A stretch of DNA of 64,000 nucleotides from Marinomonas spartinae (GTDB lineage: Bacteria > Pseudomonadota > Gammaproteobacteria > Pseudomonadales > Marinomonadaceae), in contig NZ_FLOB01000010.1 of NCBI RefSeq assembly GCF_900089775.1, positions 1-64,000 of the forward strand. The letters run 5' to 3'. This document shows, in pieces, positions 56,610-64,000 of the stretch. Every line of letters begins with the position of its first letter. The stretch's first letter is position 1. The notes under the pieces are model-generated. The model searched no databases. It saw only the letters and a list, made by a program, of their open reading frames with translations, and was not told the DNA's origin. The position numbers were made by a program, and so were the translations under genes.

Positions 56610-56712
56610 AAAATCACGGATCTCCCTAGTCTTACAGAGTATTTTTTGCATGTAGGTAAAAACAGGCTCTAGTTCTAACAAGAAAGTCTAGGAGGGCCTC
56701 TGAATTAACCCT

Positions 56713-57093
56713 TTACAGCATGCTGTGTAATGCACATATTTTATTACCTGCGGGGTCACGTAAATACGCAATATAATACTTCCTATCTTCAAAATCACGC
56801 ACCCCTGGCGGGTCCTCACAAGGAACACCGCCATGAGCCAATCCAACTTCATACCAAGCATCAACCAACTTAGTAGATTTAGCTAAAAAGCCAATAGTCA
56901 TACCATTACCATGAGCAGCAGGTTGACCATTTATCGGTATTGTTAATGCAAAAACATTGTTATCCGCAAAGTAAAAGCATTGGCCTTCAGGATTGATTGA
57001 CCCAGGAGGGTGTCCTAATTCTTGAAGAACGGCGTCGTAGAATGTTTTTGACTCTTCAATATCATTCGCGCCAATCATCACATGACTAAACAT
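56713..57093 (-). CDS. VOC-family (glyoxalase-fold) protein
   Basis: 126 residues with two beta-alpha-beta-beta-beta modules. It begins FSHVMIGANDIEESKTFYD and ends DPAGNKICALH, typical of small VOC proteins. Metal-type residues His4 and the late Tyr/Asn region are visible, but the family covers lyases, dioxygenases and resistance proteins, so no reaction is assigned. GAGGAAAAATGA precedes the ATG. Monocistronic. Confidence 0.85.
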   Translation of the reverse strand: MFSHVMIGANDIEESKTFYDAVLQELGHPPGSINPEGQCFYFADNNVFALTIPINGQPAAHGNGMTIGFLAKSTKLVDAWYEVGLAHGGVPCEDPPGVRDFEDRKYYIAYLRDPAGNKICALHSML

Positions 57094-57376
57094 TCATTTT
57101 TCCTCTTTATAAATTGGAAATATCACTAAACACACGTTATTGACGTGTTATTCAGTTCTTAGTACAGAGAAAGTAGCATGCATAAGAGCATTAAGAGAAA
57201 CGCATTATCACCTATTTCAGTGAATCAAAAGTGACTTTGCGCAGAAATTGACGTAACAGATGCTCGTTTGATATAACGAATGTGTAAAAATATGTTATAA
57301 ACGGAGTTAGCACAATAACTGATCATTCGACCCCATTATTGATAATAGGCGAAGAATACTAACCTCAGAGAGTCAT

Positions 57377-58645
57377 ATGTCAGACATCACTCAGGTTGAC
57401 TTTACAGCAACCAACACTATAACAGACACGCCTAAAAACAGCATTACAGACAAACGTGTTCTTATTATCGAAGACATTGCAGAAATGCGCTTAATGCTTA
57501 AATCTTTAATGACCTCTCTGGGTTATGAAAAAATTGATGTTGAGCCATCAGGACAAGGTGGACTAAAGCGCATATTAAATTTTAAATACGATATCGTTTT
57601 GTCGGATTACAATCTAGGCGGCAATATTGATGGCCAACACATTCTTGAAACAACGCGTAAAAACTATTCCTTGGACCATTCCGCTATTTTTATGATGATT
57701 ACCGCTGATACAACTTACGAAAGTGTTGTCAGCGCTGTAGAATATGAACCGGATAGCTACTTAGTCAAACCCTTCCCTCCAACGTCCTTTCATCGTCGTT
57801 TTAACAAAATTATTGGCCAGAAAAAAATCTTTTCTATCGTCGATCAAGCAAGAAAAAAAGATGACTACGAATCCATGGAAAAGCACGCTCAAGAGATCCT
57901 CAAAGCATACCCACAATATGCCAGCATGTGCCTGAAAGTGATAGGTGAATCTCTTTATAAACGCAAGCAGTACAAGTCAGCTAAACAACACTATGCCATG
58001 ATAGTAGATGGTAATAGCACACTGGCTTGGGCCTATTACGGGATGGCACAATGCGATGTTCAATTAGAAGAATTCCCTTCTGCCATTAATCATCTTGAGA
58101 AAACAGTAGCCCTAAGCAAGCACTTTCTCTCAGCTTACGACCTACTTGCTGATGTTCATACTCAGATGGGAAACCTAGAAAAGGCTCAATCTGCGATACT
58201 TAGAGCCTTAGAAAACTCACCAAGATCTGTTGAGCGCTCTCAAAGGCTAGGACGTGTTAGCATCGAGATAAAAGACTGGGTCATAGCAGAACAATCGTTC
58301 TCCCGAGCCATTCGTCTTGCGAAAGACACAAGCTCAGAAAATGTCGAATTGTATTACGACTATTTAAAGACAATTACAGCCATGCTCGAACAAGGCATAG
58401 AGGGTACAAGACTACAGGATAAATTCAGACGTGCATTATCTCGGTTAAGAAGCTTGGGGCAATCTAATCCCAATGTCTTATCCAATTCCTTTCGCCTTGA
58501 AATTCAACAGTTGCTCTATCGAAATCACCTTGGAGAAGCCATTCGCTCTTGGCAATTATGGAGCAAACTCATTGAAAAAGGGGAAGCTTCTGCCTTGACC
58601 CTTGCCCAAGAGCTAACCTTAAAAAAGCGACTTGGTTTACTCTAA
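57377..58645 (+). CDS. Receiver-TPR protein, copy 1 (intact receiver)
   Basis: 422 residues. CheY-like receiver (about 25-150): acidic pair Glu32-Asp33 in IIEDIAEMR, phospho-acceptor Asp77 in VLSDYNLGG, Thr109 in MITAD and Lys131 in VKPF are all present. The rest (about 155-415) is helical with tetratricopeptide-type repeats (WAYYGMAQCDVQL, AYDLLADVHTQMGN). No DNA-binding or enzymatic output, so it probably acts by protein contact. Followed 85 bases later by a paralogue of identical length. Confidence 0.9.
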   Translation: MSDITQVDFTATNTITDTPKNSITDKRVLIIEDIAEMRLMLKSLMTSLGYEKIDVEPSGQGGLKRILNFKYDIVLSDYNLGGNIDGQHILETTRKNYSLDHSAIFMMITADTTYESVVSAVEYEPDSYLVKPFPPTSFHRRFNKIIGQKKIFSIVDQARKKDDYESMEKHAQEILKAYPQYASMCLKVIGESLYKRKQYKSAKQHYAMIVDGNSTLAWAYYGMAQCDVQLEEFPSAINHLEKTVALSKHFLSAYDLLADVHTQMGNLEKAQSAILRALENSPRSVERSQRLGRVSIEIKDWVIAEQSFSRAIRLAKDTSSENVELYYDYLKTITAMLEQGIEGTRLQDKFRRALSRLRSLGQSNPNVLSNSFRLEIQQLLYRNHLGEAIRSWQLWSKLIEKGEASALTLAQELTLKKRLGLL

Positions 58646-58730
58646 AAAAGCACTTATTGTCATCTAGACAAAAATTGAATACGGGCAAAAAAATAGAATA
58701 GAAGCACAATTTTTCTTCTAGACTATAGAA

Positions 58731-59999
58731 ATGTCTAAGCTAACCTCATCCACATCAAGGTTGACCATGGAAGTGATTACGAAATCCGATGCGGCAGCAG
58801 AACAGCGCGTTCTTATCATCGAAAGCATCGCTGAGATGCGCTTTTTATTGAAGTCCTTAATGGTATCGTTAGGTTATGAGAAAATAGATTTTGAAATATC
58901 TGATCAGTCCGCTATTAAACGCATTCAAGCCATCAAGTATGATATTATTCTCTCTGATTTTAATGCTGACAATAAAATCAATGGTCAGCAGATACTTGAA
59001 GCAACGCGTAAACATTACAACCTTGATCATCCCGTGATTTTTATGATGATTACTGCAGATCGTGCCTATGAAAGCGTGGTCAGCATTTTAGAATATCAGC
59101 CCGACTGCTATTTAGTGAAGCCTTTTACACCGGCAGCGTTCCATCGCCGTCTTAAACGTGTCGTTAAACAAAGAACCGTCTTTGACCTTGCCCATCAAGC
59201 CAGAAAACAAAAGGATTACATTACGCTCGAACGTGTGGCAAAAGCTATTATTAAACACTACCCTCAATATGCCAGCCAGTGTCTTCGAGTGATTGGGGAA
59301 AGCATATATCAACGAGGAGAATACCAATCCGCCAGCGCCCACTACGCTAAGGTTTTGCAACGTAATCACGAATTAGCATGGGCCCATTTTGGCATGGCAC
59401 AATGCCATATTAAGCTCAACCAACTCAAGCAAGCGATTGAAACCCTAGAACAAACGATTGAATTAAACCAGTACTTTTTCTCTGCCTACGATCTATTAGT
59501 CGACCTATATTTAGAACTCAATCAACCCAAAGAGGCTCAAGAAATCATTATTAAAGCATTGCTTGTCTCCCCTCGTTCCTATGAGCGCTCTTTACGCTTA
59601 GGAAGAATTAGTATCGATTTAGAAGACTGGCTCACAGCAGAACAAGCCCTATCAAAAGCCATCCGCAGTTCAAAAGACAATAATAGTGATACACCAGCAC
59701 TTTATTACGATTATTTAAAAACCATTACTGAACTAATCGAAAACGACATAGAAGCGCCAAGACTGATCGAAAAATTTCATCGAGCACTGACACGATTACG
59801 AAAGATTGGACAGAATAACCCGGAGGTTGTCACTAACTCTTTCCGTCTAGAAGTTCAGAATCTACTAGCAAGAGGGCTGCAAAAAGATGCGGTCAAAGCA
59901 TGGCATACTTGGGGAAGACGCATCAGTATGGAAGAAGCGGAACCATTAACACCGCATCAAGAAATAACGCTAAAGAAAATGTTGGGCTTACGGTTTTAA
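58731..59999 (+). CDS. Receiver-TPR protein, copy 2 (altered receiver)
   Basis: 422 residues, colinear with the product of 57377-58645. The phospho-acceptor Asp76 (ILSDFNAD), Thr108 and Lys130 are kept, but the acidic pair is Glu31-Ser32 (IIESIAEMR), losing the Asp that corresponds to CheY Asp13, a Mg2+ ligand. Phosphorylation is therefore doubtful or altered. TPR-type repeats follow (WAHFGMAQCHIKL, AYDLLVDLYLELNQ). An internal ATG at 58767 with AAGG upstream is a possible alternative start. Confidence 0.9.
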   Translation: MSKLTSSTSRLTMEVITKSDAAAEQRVLIIESIAEMRFLLKSLMVSLGYEKIDFEISDQSAIKRIQAIKYDIILSDFNADNKINGQQILEATRKHYNLDHPVIFMMITADRAYESVVSILEYQPDCYLVKPFTPAAFHRRLKRVVKQRTVFDLAHQARKQKDYITLERVAKAIIKHYPQYASQCLRVIGESIYQRGEYQSASAHYAKVLQRNHELAWAHFGMAQCHIKLNQLKQAIETLEQTIELNQYFFSAYDLLVDLYLELNQPKEAQEIIIKALLVSPRSYERSLRLGRISIDLEDWLTAEQALSKAIRSSKDNNSDTPALYYDYLKTITELIENDIEAPRLIEKFHRALTRLRKIGQNNPEVVTNSFRLEVQNLLARGLQKDAVKAWHTWGRRISMEEAEPLTPHQEITLKKMLGLRF

Positions 60000-60117
60000 T
60001 CGGACACGGTAAGCTTGCCATTGGAGACGGTCCCCGTTATCGTCCCCTATTGATTTGCGATTTATTGCTGGTATGAACACGGCAGCGAGTCTTTTTTATT
60101 TCACCAGAGAGTTAACT

Positions 60118-61086
60118 ATGTCTGCTTCCCACGCTTTTTCCCACCTCGTTCCTGACGTGATTCTCGATGCCGTCGAGTCTACTGGTTTATGGAGCGACTC
60201 GCGAATTTATCCATTAAACAGCTACGAAAACCGAGTTTATCAAATCGGGATAGAAGACGGCCCAACAGTGATCGCCAAGTTTTACCGACCAGAACGCTGG
60301 AGTGAAGCCCAAATCAAAGAGGAACACCTCACCCTATTAAGGTTACAAGAGGAAAGCGTGCCCGTTGTCGCTCCCATGGTATTTAACGGTGAAAGCCTGT
60401 TTAGCCATAACGGCATACACTTTTGCCTGTCCCCAAAACTCATTGGACAACATCCAGAGGCAGACAACCTTGATCAGCTGTATCAACTGGGTGAATTAAT
60501 TGGCCAAGTCCATCAAAAAATGAACGCCCCTTTTACCAAACGCATCAGTGTGTTGCCTCTTGAACAAATGACTCAGGCGGCTAAGCACATTTTAGCAGAA
60601 GACTATCTACCACAAAAACTCAAACCTATTTATCAGGCTCAAATAACCAAGCTGATTGACTTGAGTGCCACTCGCATTCAAGCCTATTGGCCCACTCAAC
60701 TGAGAGCCATTCATGGGGACAGCCATCGAAGCAACTTGATGTTGCATAACGGTCAATTTCATTTATTGGACTTTGACGATTGTCAAAACGGTGTGGCCGT
60801 TCAAGATATCTGGCTACACCTGACACAAACCGAAAACCCAAGGCAGCAACTGAGTGAAATGATTGAAGGATACGAAGCGTATTTGCCTTTTGAAACCCGC
60901 GAATTAGACCTGATCGATGTCTTCAAAAGCGCTCGCGTTATCCAGTATGCGGCCTGGTTACAGCAACGTTGGAGCGACCCTGCGTTTATCAAAGCTTTTC
61001 CTTGGTTTGCCAGTGAAGAGTATTGGCTCAATCATTTGAGTGAATTGCACAGCTGTGAACAAGAATGGGGGCAGTTTTCTCGATGA
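60118..61086 (+). CDS. srkA: Stress-response Ser/Thr kinase SrkA (YihE/RdoA)
   Basis: 322 residues from the ATG at 60118 (GAGAG upstream; an in-frame ATG at 60055 would add 21 residues). Aminoglycoside-phosphotransferase-like kinase fold: NSYENRVYQIG (nucleotide loop), VIAKFYRPERW (ATP lysine), HGDSHRSNLML (catalytic loop) and LDFDDCQNG (metal Asp). E. coli SrkA counters stress-induced cell death. Its stop overlaps the recQ start (ATGA), so the two are co-translated. E. coli srkA is instead next to dsbA. Confidence 0.94.
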   Translation: MSASHAFSHLVPDVILDAVESTGLWSDSRIYPLNSYENRVYQIGIEDGPTVIAKFYRPERWSEAQIKEEHLTLLRLQEESVPVVAPMVFNGESLFSHNGIHFCLSPKLIGQHPEADNLDQLYQLGELIGQVHQKMNAPFTKRISVLPLEQMTQAAKHILAEDYLPQKLKPIYQAQITKLIDLSATRIQAYWPTQLRAIHGDSHRSNLMLHNGQFHLLDFDDCQNGVAVQDIWLHLTQTENPRQQLSEMIEGYEAYLPFETRELDLIDVFKSARVIQYAAWLQQRWSDPAFIKAFPWFASEEYWLNHLSELHSCEQEWGQFSR

Positions 61087-63092
61087 AGACCACCACACCG
61101 TTAACCCTCACTCCAGACTTTCAAGCGCGCGATTTACAAGGGGCATTACACACCATATTTGGTTTCGAGCATTTTCGTGAAGGCCAAGGCCAAACCATTA
61201 CTCAGTTGTTATCAGGGCATTCTTCCCTTGCCGTTTTCCCAACGGGTTCAGGAAAGTCTCTTTGCTATCAATTTACCGCCACACAGTTACCCAACCTGAC
61301 CTTAGTCATTTCGCCGCTAATCGCACTAATGCATGACCAATTAGCTTTTTTACAAAGTAAAGGCATTCCCGCTGCCTGCTTGGATTCCAGCCAATCCAAA
61401 GAAGACAGTCAGGAGGTCATGAGACAAGCCCAAAATGGTGCCATTAAAATTCTCATGATCTCGGTCGAGCGTTTTAAGAACGAACGTTTTCGCCGCTTTA
61501 TCAAGCAAGTGCCAATTTCTATGCTAGTGGTGGATGAAGCACACTGTATTTCTGAGTGGGGACACAATTTTCGCCCTGACTACTTAAAACTCCCGCAATA
61601 CAAACAAGAGCTAAACATCCCTCTCGTTTTGCTCTTAACCGCCACGGCCACTCGTCGAGTGCAAAGAGACATGGCACAAAAGTTTGATATTTTCCCTGAG
61701 CACATTGTGCAAACAGGCTTTTATCGCCACAACTTAGACGTGGATCTTATTCCTGCACAAGGCCATGAAAAACTCAATAAGCTGACGGCGATTTTAGACA
61801 ACACTCAAGGAGCCAGCATTGTCTATGTGACTCAGCAAAAAACTGCAGATGATATCGCTCAAGCACTAAGATCAAAAGGCTACTCAGCGACCTCCTACCA
61901 TGCCGGACTCGGCAACGACCTTCGTAGCCAAATTCAAGCAGACTTTATGGCAGGTCACACACGTATCATTGTCGCGACCATCGCTTTCGGCATGGGCATA
62001 GACAAAGCGGACATTCGACTCGTCGTACATTATGATTTACCAAAATCCATTGAGAATTACAGTCAGGAAATCGGCCGAGCGGGACGTGATAACCAAGCCA
62101 GCCGTTGTGTACTGCTAGCCAGCCTAGAGGGATTGCACACGCTAGAAAACTTCGTTTATGGCGATACACCGGAAAGACAAGGCATTGCCTCCCTGCTCAC
62201 TACCATTGAAGAACAAGCGGAGACCAATGACGACCAACAAACGCTTTGGGAAACCCAGCTATACGGCTTATCCAACCAAACTAACATTCGCTCACTGCCG
62301 TTAAAAACCCTCTTGGTTCAACTCGAAATTCTCGGGGCTATCACTCCTAAATACAGTTATTACGCAGATGTGCGTTTAAAGTGGGAAGGTGATCGCTATG
62401 CCTTTGCGGCACAAGTGCCTGACAACATGCGTGCCGCTTACGACGCTCTTCTTAAAGGCATTCAATATAAGAAAATCTGGGGCACACCAAATTTCGATTT
62501 AATTTATCAGCAATCAGGGCTTTCTCGCGGCGATGTTCTACAACTATTAGAATACGCTGAGTCTCACCATGTGCTCACACTAGAAAGCAAGCAACTAACC
62601 GAGGTCTATCAAGTCAATCTGGAACGGTTTCATCTCGACACCTTACTGAACGCCTTAGATCAATACGTTACAGAAAAACAAACTGCAGAAATCGAACGCA
62701 TTGCCACCATGATTCGCTTCTTTGAACTCAATCGCTGCTTGAACCATAACCTAGCTCGCTATTTTGGTGATAAAAATGCCCCAGAATATTGTGGACATTG
62801 CTCTGTATGCCGTGGAAAAGTGCTTGTCTTCCCCGAACCAATAGAGCAAAAAGAGTCGCTGGAAAAACAGCGTCAACAAATGGCTCACTATGTCACTGAA
62901 TTCACACAACAGCTGCGAAACAAAAGCTCAGAGACAAGGCTCACATCGGTTCTAATAACACGCTTTTTAACGGGCCTAGCACAACCGATTTTTACGAAGA
63001 TCAAAGCCCGTCAATTGACAGGCTTCGGCGTTTATGAAGAGAAGGCCTATAAAGACGTTATTACTGCAGTAGAAGCGCTACGAACACAATAA
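61083..63092 (+). CDS. recQ: RecQ-family DNA helicase
   Basis: 669 residues from the ATG at 61083, which overlaps the srkA stop. SF2 motifs: FPTGSGKS (Walker A), VVDEAHCISEWGHNF (Walker B and the RecQ aromatic loop), LTATATRRV, IGRAGRD (motif VI). The zinc site is C-x16-C-x2-C-x2-C (CLNHNL...YCGHCSVC). The C-terminus (about 590-669) does not look like an HRDC domain, so it differs from E. coli RecQ (609 residues). It probably unwinds recombination or replication-fork structures. Confidence 0.93.
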   Translation: MKTTTPLTLTPDFQARDLQGALHTIFGFEHFREGQGQTITQLLSGHSSLAVFPTGSGKSLCYQFTATQLPNLTLVISPLIALMHDQLAFLQSKGIPAACLDSSQSKEDSQEVMRQAQNGAIKILMISVERFKNERFRRFIKQVPISMLVVDEAHCISEWGHNFRPDYLKLPQYKQELNIPLVLLLTATATRRVQRDMAQKFDIFPEHIVQTGFYRHNLDVDLIPAQGHEKLNKLTAILDNTQGASIVYVTQQKTADDIAQALRSKGYSATSYHAGLGNDLRSQIQADFMAGHTRIIVATIAFGMGIDKADIRLVVHYDLPKSIENYSQEIGRAGRDNQASRCVLLASLEGLHTLENFVYGDTPERQGIASLLTTIEEQAETNDDQQTLWETQLYGLSNQTNIRSLPLKTLLVQLEILGAITPKYSYYADVRLKWEGDRYAFAAQVPDNMRAAYDALLKGIQYKKIWGTPNFDLIYQQSGLSRGDVLQLLEYAESHHVLTLESKQLTEVYQVNLERFHLDTLLNALDQYVTEKQTAEIERIATMIRFFELNRCLNHNLARYFGDKNAPEYCGHCSVCRGKVLVFPEPIEQKESLEKQRQQMAHYVTEFTQQLRNKSSETRLTSVLITRFLTGLAQPIFTKIKARQLTGFGVYEEKAYKDVITAVEALRTQ

Positions 63093-63135
63093 CACCCTAA
63101 CGGAGCCTTATATTGCATACTTGGTGAACAGAGAA

Positions 63136-64000
63136 CTAGACAATATAAGGGCCAAAAACGGCATCAAATTTTTCTTCCAATGCAGATTCATAAACTTCTT
63201 TGGCAGAAGTTTGATTCGCTAGGGAGACCCGTTTTCGCAGTGCTTTATCACTGAGTAAAGCATCCATCAAATTGGCAAGCGTTTGGTTGCTTTCACCATC
63301 ATAGACAAACTCAGCCGACTCAGCTTTCATTAACTCACTCGCCCCCACCCATTTCGTCGTGATCACAGGGGCACCACAAGCCATCGCCTCAGCCACAACA
63401 CGCCCAAACTCTTCAATTCTGGCTGGCAGTACAAATATATCCAACGCATTAAAGTACCCCTCCACCTTATTGATAATCGGCAGTTGGCGTACTCTGTCTT
63501 TATAGGGTGAACGGTCTAGAATCGCTTGATATTCAGGGGACAGTTTATCTTTACCAACAAAGACAAAATGCGTTTTCTCGGCCACCTCTTTTGGCAATAA
63601 ACTAATGGCCTCAAAGAATCGATCAACACCGCGTTTTTTAAAGTTTCCAGAGGTCACTAAACCCACCAGAAGCTCATCACTTTTCACGCCCAGATCAGCA
63701 CGAATCGCATTTCGCTCCTCAATGGGTAATAGCCTAAACTGGTTTTCATCAATCGCCGGATAGATCACAGAGATATCGTGCTCTGGTATCGAAAAACGAG
63801 ACATCAATTCATTTTTGGCCAAATGTGAGTTGGCAACAATATGTTTAAACTGATGATTTTGGAAAATGGGGGTATGCGTTAAATACATCTCATCGTCTTT
63901 CGCCAAGGGCTTGCCATGGACTTTCTCGGATGCCAAATGCACACAGTTATGAATAAAATGCACATCTGGCTGTTGTAAGTCCCCTTGACCTATCAACAAA
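63136..64000 (-). CDS. GT-B glycosyltransferase (family 4 type), 5' end cut by the window edge
   Basis: The 3' 287 codons of a gene whose start lies beyond position 64000. The Rossmann C-terminal half contains VGLVTSGNFKKRGVDRF, HFVFVGKDK and the EEFGRVVAEAM motif (Ex7E) followed by CGAPVITTKWVGASE, all typical of GT4 enzymes acting on lipopolysaccharide or exopolysaccharide. Convergent with recQ, 43 bases apart. Substrate not known. Confidence 0.88.
   Translation of the reverse strand, partial: LLIGQGDLQQPDVHFIHNCVHLASEKVHGKPLAKDDEMYLTHTPIFQNHQFKHIVANSHLAKNELMSRFSIPEHDISVIYPAIDENQFRLLPIEERNAIRADLGVKSDELLVGLVTSGNFKKRGVDRFFEAISLLPKEVAEKTHFVFVGKDKLSPEYQAILDRSPYKDRVRQLPIINKVEGYFNALDIFVLPARIEEFGRVVAEAMACGAPVITTKWVGASELMKAESAEFVYDGESNQTLANLMDALLSDKALRKRVSLANQTSAKEVYESALEEKFDAVFGPYIV

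Noticed and set aside
1-64000. CRISPR arrays, insertion sequences, prophage or integrase genes
   Set aside because: No regularly spaced direct repeats, transposase, integrase or phage structural gene was seen on either strand; composition and codon use look uniform.

Overview
The window reads as chromosome of a marine gammaproteobacterium, most likely Marinomonas or a close Oceanospirillales relative. This is an inference from gene content: a LodA/LodB-type quinoprotein pair, a norspermidine pathway, GGDEF/EAL and chemoreceptor genes, serB next to a YtjB/AhpA-type gene, and typical gammaproteobacterial housekeeping genes. I see no insertion sequence, prophage, CRISPR array or tRNA. Genes lie on both strands in short operons, often with one-base or four-base overlaps and clear hairpin terminators.

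Layout. 1-351 (minus): promoter and boxA leader of an rRNA operon whose 16S gene should begin just beyond the left edge. 352-1951: msrQ-msrP periplasmic methionine sulfoxide reductase. 2073-6334: pssA, hemL, hemJ and a ClC channel whose 5' end looks frameshifted. 6463-12237: amino-acid transport and its regulators (two Lrp/AsnC regulators, a YjeH-like permease, two tandem LysE-type exporters, an EamA exporter) plus luxS. 12346-14551: ilvI-ilvH. 15001-18880: a small unknown protein behind a hairpin-rich leader, queG, a diguanylate cyclase and tesB. 19074-21833: moaA-moaB-moeA. 21978-26009: an orphan HepT-like HEPN protein, a LysR regulator, serB and a YtjB/AhpA-like membrane protein with a degenerate cyclase fold. 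26118-28894: an envelope lipid group (glycosyltransferase, PAP2 phosphatase, outer-membrane phospholipase A). 29019-36595: GhrA-like dehydrogenase, membrane-anchored FMN glutamate-synthase-like protein, GGDEF-EAL protein, and a divergent MFS/LysR pair. 36702-37632: CbiM-like permease under a cobalamin riboswitch. 37744-44973: FUSC protein, YegD-like Hsp70, dCache chemoreceptor, NnrU-like protein, Na+/H+ antiporter. 45430-53844: GAF-PAS-GGDEF cyclase, the LodA/LodB-like pair and the norspermidine genes. 54184-64000: PAP2 phosphatase, coiled-coil lipoprotein, VOC protein, two tandem receiver-TPR paralogues, srkA-recQ and a truncated glycosyltransferase.

How parts connect. MsrP needs molybdenum cofactor, and moaA/moaB/moeA supply steps of that pathway (moaC, moaD, moaE and mob genes must lie elsewhere). 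Three c-di-GMP genes, a chemoreceptor, two receiver-TPR proteins and norspermidine synthesis suggest a surface or biofilm lifestyle.

The best candidate for something new is at 47074-51192. It is a LodA-type (cysteine tryptophylquinone) amine/amino-acid oxidase carrying an N-terminal catalase-like domain in one 998-residue chain, followed 12 bases later by its LodB-like flavoprotein maturase. An H2O2-producing oxidase fused to a catalase-fold domain would be a self-contained peroxide-handling enzyme. Other points worth checking are the orphan HepT-like protein, the receiver-TPR pair in which one copy lost an acidic Mg2+ ligand, a dCache receptor with one ligand-binding residue replaced, and two unexplained structured leaders.
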